DNA of 64,000 nucleotides, taken from Arctopsyche grandis (Eukaryota; Arthropoda; Insecta; Trichoptera; Hydropsychidae). Position 1 is the stretch's first letter; each line of letters begins with the position of its first letter. The notes beneath the pieces were generated by a model, which worked only from the letters and a program-made list of their open reading frames with translations, did not search any database and was not told the origin of the DNA. Below are positions 1 through 10,000 of the stretch, in pieces. Made by a program: the position numbers and the translations under genes. Where the stretch lies: positions 3,291,001-3,355,000 of the forward strand of contig NC_135361.1 in assembly GCF_051622035.1 (NCBI RefSeq), read 5' to 3'.

Positions 1-203
1 TGCTTTGGTTATAAATTCAGAAATTCCGATGTAAGCCAGTCTTTATAAACATTGACACGGATTACACGACCCATATTCAAAGCATTTTTTTTCAATGCTA
101 CCTGGAAAGACATAGCGGGTAGTAATCTTGCTTATCGGCGTATTTTAAAGGCTCATGGACTTGTTGACAAAACGCCGATCAGCGTTGGTCAGCATTCAAA
201 GGG
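1..203 (+). mobile_element. piggyBac-like MITE, right end (cut by window start)
   Basis: The sequence ends GTCAGCATTCAAAGGG followed by TTAA (204-207). It is similar over its length to the right half of the complete copy at 14316-14876. Confidence 0.65.
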
Positions 204-227
204 TTAAACGACCCCTCAAGTGCTCTT

Positions 228-722
228 AAACCAGTCTTTATAAACATTGACACGGATTACACAACCTATATTCAGTGCATTTTTTTTTTCAATGCTACCT
301 AGAAAGGCTTAACGGCTAGTATTCTTGTTTATTTTGTACATATTATTGCGTGGACCTGAAGAGGGGGCTTCCAGAATCGGAGAGAAAGACGCAGGAGGGT
401 TGTAAAAGCTGTCGTCGGCGCTCCAGGTCGGAATGGTTTCCAAGCCGAGAGCGCCCCATATTTATACCCGTTTGGGCTCCACAACTATTGGTCGATGAGT
501 CAGGCGATCCCATTGGCCGTTGCATACGGCTCATTCATTCGTAGAGGCCATTTTGGCGGGAACGAGAGATCAGGTGATCTGCGCTAGTAAACCATCGGTC
601 CACGAGCGCCACTCACCTAATCTCTAAGGTACAATATTCAAAAAAACAACGCCTATCGGCGTATTTCAGGCTCATGAAATTGTTGGCAAAACGCCTATCA
701 GCGTTAGTCAGCATTCAAAGGT
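228..722 (+). mobile_element. piggyBac-like MITE copy, interrupted by a 289-bp insertion
   Basis: It carries the same internal sequence as 14650-14876 (CCAGTCTTTATAAACATTGA, CGCCTATCGGCGTATTT) and the end CAGCATTCAAAGG. The left end is degenerate. Bases 345-633 are foreign. Confidence 0.6.
345..633. mobile_element. 289-bp GC-richer insertion, possibly a solo LTR
   Basis: It is flanked by ATATT at 340-344 and 634-638, and the uninterrupted copy at 14316-14876 lacks it. It contains a TATA-like CATATTTATACCC. Clean TG/CA termini are not seen, so the class is uncertain. Confidence 0.45.
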
Positions 723-741
723 TTAACTTACATTTATATTG

Positions 742-1537
742 TTGGCATGTGAAAATTTATTTATGATAATTATAACAACCCACTGTGGATAATTATTGGC
801 TCACCTTTGCATACATATGTATATATTATAGAATTTAAATGTGTTTATGTTAGATTAACTGAGGTTGAGTTGTCTTGTATATAATTTTCATAAATATGGA
901 ATTGGTATTAATCCATTGCGTTGGCGTTTCAGCGGATAGATGGTGGTCCGTTCCATCGGCCCGTAATACCACCGCAGTTCTTGTCGAGGCCGGTGCAGCC
1001 GCCTCAAGAGAATGGCATCTTCTCATCATTCACCAACGGTTTGAGCAATCTTGTGAATAACATATTCGGTTGAATTTTCTTCAAAGACTTTACATAAACT
1101 ATATTATAGCTTTATTAATGTGACAAATTTACAATGTAAATGTATGTAAATTGTCGCAATGTGAAAGGTGAGCGTTGATGTTGTTTGTTTTAACTGAGAA
1201 TACGGAATCGCCCAGTTTTTTAGAGCGGGAAAGTGTGTTTTAAGTAATTTCCTTTTGCATTGTTGATTAAAAGTACAACTATGCTAGTGATTAGAACGCT
1301 TTGTCAGTTCGGACGAAAGCGCCGATAGAATTGGCCGAGTCTGCTGGTGTGAAATTGTCGTGTTGATTTATTTGTGATATTTTTTGAAGATTTTACTGAA
1401 TTCATAAAAAAATATTGACGTAATCAAATGACTATATATTTTGTAAAACAACAATTATAATAGATATTTTTAAATGATTTTTTATTATTATTTAGTGTGA
1501 TCCGACTATGATATCGTCTTCCTATCAAAAGTTTTAT
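742..1537. other. AT-rich stretch without a recognised gene
   Basis: Between two piggyBac-like elements. Only short ORFs without family resemblance. A GC-richer patch lies near 915-1025. Confidence 0.6.
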
Positions 1538-1541
1538 TTAA

Positions 1542-2500
1542 CCCTTTGGCTGCTACGAGGTTTTTCAATGTCCAAGCGAAAAATGCTAACATTTGTAATT
1601 ATTTTGAAAAAAAATAAATATAATATTTTTTTTTACATACTTACTTCGCCGAACACTCGTAATTTTTATAATACTTTATATACATTTTTAAGAAGCAGTC
1701 GTGGACTCGTGCTCTCTCTTTCTGTCTTGCTTTTACATGCGTGCGTGCGAAAGAGATACCTACATATATACACTAAATAAGTTTTGACGATTGTTTTCCG
1801 AGGCTTTATTCTTTTCAATAATCTATTTTTAGATATCGATGTATCCTTACAACATGCGATATATTCGAAACAGGTAGCGGTCTCTCTCTCTTTCTTTCTT
1901 GGTTTTAATTGTGTACGTGTGAGCAAGACACACAAGGATGCGAAGTTTCTAATAATCAAATAATTTTTCAACATGTATCATAAACATTTTGTATGCATTT
2001 CAGTTGCATTTGATTGATTGCATGAATTCGTGACGTCTCGTGACCTATATAATTGAAAGCGGATTTCTATTGTTTTTTGCCATTTATTTTAACTCTGCAA
2101 AATGATATCGGACAGTGAAAGTGATGAAAGCGAAATAATAGCTCCTCGCCGAGGAACTCGACAAATCAGCAGCTCTACTGATTCTGAAAATGAATTTATC
2201 GATAATAATCAATTCCCAAGTAATAACTCCTTATATGACATTGACAACGAACCCGAAATTTACTTTGATGATGAACCCGAAATTGAAGAGCTTTTATTTA
2301 AAAAATTGATAAATATTTATAAAGCTTGATTGAAAAATAAATATAAATACGTATATAAAAAAAATGTTTCGTGCCACTGATGCGCTGGTGGCTCAAAGAA
2401 AGTATTGAAATACGACAATTAATGACGTCAACAACGATCGTCGTAGCAATCTTCGCCGATTTCAAAACAACGATTTATCGTTGTTGTAGCAGTCAAAGGG
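1542..2500 (+). mobile_element. piggyBac-like internally deleted element with TTAA target duplication
   Basis: The element starts CCCTTTGGCTGCTAC and ends with the inverse complement of CCCTTTGACTGCTAC. TTAA lies on both sides (1538-1541, 2501-2504), as piggyBac superfamily elements leave. It is 959 bp long. It keeps a promoter-like stretch, a short acidic ORF and an AATAAA, but no catalytic domain. Confidence 0.8.
2102..2329 (+). pseudogene. N-terminal remnant of a piggyBac-like transposase (75 aa)
   Basis: The ORF starts MISDSESDESEIIAPRRGT and is rich in Ser, Asp and Glu, like the N-termini of PGBD-type piggyBac transposases. It stops with TGA at 2329, followed directly by AATAAA. The DDE catalytic core is absent, so the internal part was deleted. 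It lies inside the 1542-2500 element. Its family follows more from the TTAA ends than from the short protein. Confidence 0.55.
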
Positions 2501-2504
2501 TTAA

Positions 2505-3244
2505 GTGATATTTTTTTATATCAAATATTACACCCAGAATGATTATTTTTTATGCAAAATAAGCTTAATTATGCTATTTTTGTATAGTAATTATATTTAA
2601 AAAAAATTGTCGTTAACATATTTTCACATACGTAGGTTGTGACATGTTCGCTACTTCTAGTAAAAACCTTAAATTCAATTTTGACTAATATTAAATGTAA
2701 ATAAGAAGAGTTAGTTCTGAATGTATAATTCTAACAATTTTTAGATCTCAGTACAAATTAAAATGTAGTTTGTTAAATTGAAAATGTCAAATCTTTAATC
2801 AGTTCTGTTTGACAATAACTTACTTAAACATTAACAGTATATAGGCATATATATGTATTTTATTTTTGCAAATATTTGTCAAAAATTTATGCCTCTGTAT
2901 TGTAAGTACGTAACTTAGCAATATCCACTTAAAGGGTAACTATAATAGCTACGTAGATATATTTAAAGAATGTTTGAATTAACCTTTAAGTAGATATTAT
3001 TGATCGATACTTAGATATAGTATAGATAAAATTAAGCCTCCTGAAGTTGTCATTAAAATATTGTTGTTCTTAAAAGCTGTTCAAAAATTCTAGAAAAATC
3101 ACTTTTGATGAAAATCCACAAAATGATAAATAGGAATAAAATAATTTATTTTAAAATTTAACATGCTTTTTATTTAATCCACGACGAGGTATAGAAAAAT
3201 ATTAAAATGCAAATTAAATCCAATATAATACTGGTATAATTTAA
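2505..3244. other. AT-rich sequence downstream of RFC5
   Basis: No ORF of note and no recognised repeat. The part below 3244 is the expected RFC5 3' UTR. Confidence 0.6.
3169..3174 (-). other. Candidate poly(A) signal of RFC5
   Basis: AATAAA on the minus strand lies 71 nt past the RFC5 stop codon. The sequence is AT-rich, so the hexamer alone is weak evidence. Confidence 0.45.
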
Positions 3245-4071
3245 TCACTGTTCGAGTTGGACGAGATCTCTCACTTGTTGAAAGAACGCAATCAGCGAAA
3301 CCAGCTGAGTGTTTTCGGTGCAACCAACGGAAAGCCGCTGCTCCAAATCTGCCATCTTAGATAAGAGTTGAATCAATACATCACTGGGTAATTCAGCTGA
3401 AAGTATAAGTAGCACAATTCAATAAAAATAGCTTCAAATGGCAACTCCAATATTTGAAAACATACTTCTATGAACAAATGTATGAATCTCGGTAAGAATA
3501 TCACTCAGGGCTAATCCTTTAGAATCCTTCAGATCTTTGATTTCTGAATTGTAACAACAGAGAAAGCATGAAAAATAGTCATAAAATAGATAAAGGGTAA
3601 GTAAGACTGAATACAAAGAAAATAATACGTTGATAACATCTTGCAAAATCATCTTCGTTTAAGAGCCAATTGACTATGCTAGATATGTCGCTCCTCAGAG
3701 GATGACCGACGCATGAATATACGTTATCTTCTGTGACTTTTTTGTGTGACATCCAAGTGCTCTGCAGCGTGTTGAGGATTTTTCTCATATCTCCGCCGGA
3801 AAGTGTAAGCAAGGCTTTTATACCGTCCTCTGTCACGTCAATACTGTACAGAAAAACATTCGTAGTAAAACATAATTAATAAAACAACAGAGGTTGTGAT
3901 TATAAACATACTTTTCTTTTGCGATTATGTCTTGAACTCGGGGCACTATCTGACTGGATTGTAACGGAGCGAATCGGAATCGGGTACATCTTGATTGAAT
4001 AGCCGGAATGATCTTGCCCAAATAGTTGCAAATTATACAAAATCTTACATTCTCTGTATACTTTTCTATGA
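3245..4071 (-). CDS. RFC5: RFC5 exons 5-8 (SRC motif, lid and collar domain)
   Basis: Exon 5 (4071-3912) opens with [17 protein letters not shown] and carries SRCTRFRF. Exon 6 (3843-3629) carries the [17 protein letters not shown] lid helix. Exon 7 (3543-3466) has [18 protein letters not shown] of the collar. Exon 8 (3396-3245) ends with TGA at 3247-3245. The phase of exon 5 (two bases completing an Ile codon) fits exon 4 at 25165 exactly, which is the main evidence that these two blocks are one gene. Introns 5-7 are 68, 85 and 69 bp. Confidence 0.93.
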
Positions 4072-7000
4072 CTGAAATGACAAAGAAATGAATATTGCGG
4101 AATTAATACTTGCGATACAAACATAACCTCAAATACATTACGAAGTAAGATGTAAATAAAAACAATGTAGATACAAAAGAATTAATCTTTATTGTGTTTT
4201 CGCTGTGTTTTACAATATAAATATAATTAAAGAATTTGGTTTAGAATGTGTTGTATTAAAATATGTAATTGAAAATTTTTATTGAACGCTGCAGACTGTC
4301 GATGATGCCTTTTTTCTTAATTCTTTCAAAGCCTTCTTATTTGACTTTCGAACACTCTCTTTCTTCTCTGGAGCATCTCGGCTATTGTCTGAATCTTTCC
4401 TGTTTTTATCTGTGGTATTAGTCGTTTGCAAGGGTACATTTGGATGTATCGATTTATTCCTTTCCAAATTGTAATTTTTCTTGTGCGGGGCCAGCTCGGC
4501 TTTGATCACCGTATTATTTAGCAAAGATCGGTTCACAGGTATACCCAAAACTTGAGACACCAATATAATCATCAAAGAGTTGACCTATAAACAACAATCA
4601 ATATAGTAGGTACATACATATATAAAAGGTAGGACGGAAACAAGTTTGAAAATCAACACTTTCATTTGATCACCCAAGTGATACTATCTTAAAAAAATTC
4701 GGGTGTGACCAACCCGTGACTTTATCTATGTATTTGAATATAAGAAGATCACAAAACAAAATTCGATATTGAACCGCACAGACACATTCACCAATTCCGG
4801 CTATGAGAGCATTTTCGATACAAATTGAGCGCAAATGTAGGTTAACTTACACAAGATAAAAGTTCTACTTCCGGTAGTCAGATTTTGTTCGATATTTTTT
4901 TATTACTTAAAATCACTATAATTATTTTACACATTAAATATCAAGAAAATAAAAATAATTTAAAAGGTCAAAATAAAATAACGAAATATTGTTTAAAATA
5001 AAAATAATACTTCCGGTTTACGAATTCTGACCAAAACTTTATCAGCTCTAAGTTAGTACATAAAGAATACGAATATAAATTTTCAGCTTGATACGTTCAG
5101 GGGTGTGGAAAGAATCGTGATCACAACATTTTTGATTTTTCTAAGAGGAAAAAATCCCACTTCCGGTTTATTAAATTTATTGATTTTTTTTTATTTTAGT
5201 CACATTGATACAAGAATTATACTTGAATTTTTTCGTGAAGATCACACATGTTTCAGGGCTCGAAAAAAATAGTGGAAGAAAAGCCGAACAAGAGTAAACC
5301 GCCATTTCCGGTTGACGGATGCTTACCAAATTTTATACATAACTTGGTATTAAGCTTAAACTTCTAGATATTAAATTTCAGTACAATAAACCAAAAGGTT
5401 TCTGAGAAAAACATAAAAACCTCAATTCTCTAGAGTAAAAGTACTACTTCCGGTTCAGGTAAAAATATTTAAAAAATATTAAGGTATAAAATTTATAATT
5501 TCTATTACATGTAAAAAAAATTCAGTCTGATTCAGTTAACGGTTTGGGAGGTAATTGAATTCAAAAACTTAAAAAAAGAGAGGACACCTATAAGGGGAGG
5601 TACCATTTCCGGTCAGCTTAAAAATTTGAAAAAAATTTACGTCGCATCGATACGAATTTAAGTAACCGATACTGAATTTCAGTTCGATAGGACTACCGGT
5701 GTTCAAAAAATCCCCAAAATACACAGACACACACATTTTTCCTAGATCATGAAAACGTGATCAGTTATCGATTCGAATTGAATTTCGCATGATTACAAAA
5801 CTTCATCTATTGTTACTACGTACATAGATAAAGTAAAAAGATGTATTTTTGTTTTGTTTACTCAGTGAGTTTTCAATTAAAGTGTTCAATTTCAATTTTT
5901 CCGCCACACCTGTATAATAAAACGCAATACACGTATACAAAGACATACATTTTCACCAGTTCTAGCAGATCCGGTGAAACTAATCAAATTGTTTTCTTCG
6001 GCGAACGCCTGGGCGCACCCTAATCTGACGGCCCGCTGGTGTTCCAGGTCACATTTGTTACCAAACATTGCCAACACCGGCTGTGCATCGGACTCGGCGA
6101 AGATATTCTTTATATTGTTCAGCCACACCCTTAAAGACTCGAAGCTCTGCAGATTGGTGACGTCATAAGTGAGGATGATTATCTGTAAGTGCCCAAACAT
6201 TGTTACTCATATCATACCATGTATGTACATATGTTTTAACAATGCGGTGTTAATTCTGTACGTCTGAAGCGTAGAGGTAGTTGATGAGCATGGAGGTGTT
6301 GCAAGCGTTGCCGGCAATGTCGCATAGCTTGATGGGTACTGGAGGATGAGTCGGACGAACGGAGCACTCGCCGAGCAGCATCTCGGCACCTTGGGTGGGT
6401 ACCCCGGTGCCGGCCCACTGGAGGCCTAAGTAACGCGTGCATAGCATACTCTGAAACGATACAATGTTTTCAAAACACTCACCATCACAATATACATATG
6501 TCATAATATAATGGTATTGCTACCCGTCGTTAGTTATTGATTGATGTAAATCTATTATTCGTTCTGACGTATAAATTAAAGTGCTTCAACAATTAGTAAA
6601 ATGATTTCGTTGAAAATATTGAACGATACCTACTAATATTCATCTTCATCAAACTAGCGTGAATTGTATATTTATAAGTGGATACCGTATTCTACTTGAA
6701 ATTAGAACAATGCACTATTCTGAAATGGTTACTATTATATATGTAAATGTAATGCTGGATATCTACGACTGGTATTTAGTATCGTTTATATTCAAATACA
6801 TATGTATATCATTGCTACGAATATAGACATTACTAAATACCAGTCGGTAATAGACGCGATACAGTTGTGGGCCGGGAGATTTTAGAGTAAAACGAATGAG
6901 TATACTCAGTGGCGGCTCGTCCATACGCACTGCGGTACTGCAGCACCCCCAAGGAAATTAAGAAAAATTTAATATTATTATATAAATAAATGTATGTATA

Positions 7001-10000
7001 TTATATAAAAATATAAATATTATTTAAGCGTTAATTAAGCTCACCCGTACACCGATACATCCAATAATGATCATATATCGCGGTACTAATATCAGAAAGT
7101 GAGGCATCATTTATGATTTTGTGCAGTGCGGTTTTCGATGGAATATGCCGAGTGGGCGAAGGAGGGGCGCGGGGGCAGCTAGAAGCTTGGTCTGTACTGC
7201 ACTCCCAACAGTACACATTTCTTTTTGCGTTCGTGTGCGCGCCGCGCGCTCTTCTTGCGCGCATTTCTTCTGCACCTTTTGTGTTTCCTTCTACACCTCT
7301 AACACTTTTCACGTTTCTACACTTTATTCTACACGTCACTGTTTAAAGTGGAATCGAAATCAAGAGAAGCTGCAATCTAGTAATATCGATGCATTTTCAA
7401 TTAAAGAAAACTTAAAAAGTTAAAAACTACCTCTGAGCCAGAACGGTGTTTTTCATCAATAAATAGAATAAATACATACATATATAAAAAACACAATGGT
7501 TCAGGACAGATTGACGGCTTTGTCTATGCTGTCAATTGAAAAAAAATGATTATAAACAGTGAAAAATTTAACGAAAAGGTGATAGACCTTTTTTCAAGGA
7601 AAAAAGACAGAAAAATCAATTTTTTAATGAAATAAAATATATATAACGTTTAATTTTGATTTTAATAGTAAAATATAATCCAAATAAACATTTTTTTTAT
7701 TTTTAATCAACCGCAGCACCCCCTCCCAGCCCCTCCCCCAGATATCTTATCCACGAGCCGCCACTGAGTATACTGTTAAGTTAGAATTCTTGATATTACT
7801 CCTGCTCTAGGGCTTCCAAGCCGGTTTAAGCCGAAACCGAAAAGCTGGCTTTTTTAGCTTGATCAGCCGGCTTTTAAGGTTTTCTTTAATTAAAGTTTTT
7901 TTCCTCAAAACTAAGAATTATGAATTTCAAATTTCTATGAACGATCAAAATAAATGTGTATATCGAAACTTTCTTCTTGAATAGGCGTATATTTCTTTGA
8001 ACAACAAAAAAAGGTACAGCACTTAGCGGTGGCTTTGAGATTTAGTTATGGACGAAGACCAGATCATAGTAGTTTCAATATCCTACATACACAAGTCCTT
8101 TCGAAATTTCGGCTAATTGGGTTTTCCATAATTTGTAGTTTTTGCGTGTTCAGGTGTAAAAGTATAGAAAATGTTATCGTAATTCGTAAGTAAGAATTCG
8201 TTGTTATTTTAAGCTAAAACAGAGTTGTCACGGGTTCAAATCCCACTGGTTTCTGCTGGCCAGACTTTGGATTTGTAACTCCAGGTCGATCGTTTCCTAT
8301 AATAGTTTTCCAATTTATCTGATTTTGATTGAAACGGTTCCAACAAATTGGCAACCTTACCCATTTTCTCACAAAATCTCGAGTTTTCAGCAATCTCGAA
8401 TTTCAATGAATTATATAAAATGCTGCAAATTTACAAATTTGACTGTAAATGTCTCTGTGGATGTTAATTGATATGTATTTTCTGAATTGTTTAAAATGCT
8501 GAAAATTTACAAATGTGACCATAGATGTCACTGTGGATATTAATTGATATGTATTTATGTACTTTGTATAATACTGTTACGTACGCCGCGGATTAAGCGA
8601 ATAGACTCCCAGAGACTATGTGACCGTTCAAGGGTTATCTGTTATCGGATTAACTAAGTGCTTGCACTTAGACCAACGGATATCTGTTAACGGATTAACT
8701 ATGTGCTTGCACTTACTTCCAGGATTATATCTGGACTCTAAGTGCATTTAGGCTAAACAATGACCGTTATTAGGCTTTTCTCAGAATCGGTACGGGGAGA
8801 CCCAATGTCGTGGAAATACATATCCGAATACGTGACTATACAACAGGTAAACAGATTAGACGTCCTGAGAGATCGACCCTTTATAAGGCGGTACGTAGGC
8901 GATATCATGTAATTCTGGACTGAGCACTGCCAGTGCGTGTATCTCCTTAATCATCAATAAATGCTGTGAAACGACTGTTGGCCTTTTACTTGGATCCTCC
9001 AACCACCCCTACGCAACAATACTAATAATATTTGTATGAAATGTACAATGTTTATGGGCAGGAAGGCGCATTGGGTTTACCTGTTAAGACTGCCTGGTAT
9101 AAATTAAAGATAAAATAAAATTTATATATTCATCGAAATAAAGTTGTGTTCAAGAGAACAAAAAAACTCTTAAACACAGCTTTAGTTCGATGAATATTGA
9201 GATGAGCTCTAAATTTAGAAACAATTACATACGTATTAATCGAGGCATTCGAATACGTGCTCTATTAGCATTCCACATTGTATAATACTTATCGTAATTA
9301 AATAGAATGTGCTTTGTTTGCCATGTATGTATAAACAGACACGAGAATAACTACATATTATATATTCAATAAGACTTACTTTTCCTGTGGACGGTTCACC
9401 AACCAGCGAAATTTTAACTTGTCTCTCCAGAGCAGCATCTTCTTCCGAATCAGACATTGTCCATCATATTTGATCACTTTCTCGAGACTCATTTGCAAGA
9501 GCTATGTTCACTAATTGATTGCAAATTGTGGACACGAATACACTTTATTTTTTTGTTTCAGTCTATAATCTAGTCAAAGTTAACACAAATCCTATAAAAT
9601 AACACCAAACTGTTACAATAGCTATTTCTGACTCGGCAGTATGATAATCATCAATCATATTATAGATGCATTATTTGATAAGATTTTATGAAATTTATAT
9701 ATGGTGGTGCATGATATGACTACGGTTGGTTTTAAAATTGTTTGGATATAAATATTTGATACTATGAATTGTTGGTTTTATAGAAAGCATTCAGTAAATC
9801 AATTTTTATGCCGTTTGTCAACTTTATATTTCAAATTCAATTATTAAAGAGCGAGTTTATTTAAGATGAGTAAAATTAGAACATTTTTATTTATGCTTAA
9901 TACTAATAAGCAGGGACGGTTCGTAATTAAAAAAAAAAACAGGAGGGGCACGAGGAAACTAAAGAGCCCCCCCCCCACTTACTTTTTTTTTTCCAAAAAA

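Noticed and set aside
1666-1974. 102-codon minus-strand ORF inside the piggyBac-like element
   Set aside because: It runs opposite to the transposase remnant and has low-complexity content with no known motif.
7031-7423. Overlapping ORFs of about 100 codons on both strands
   Set aside because: They lie inside the hAT-like element, overlap each other and have no transposase motifs.
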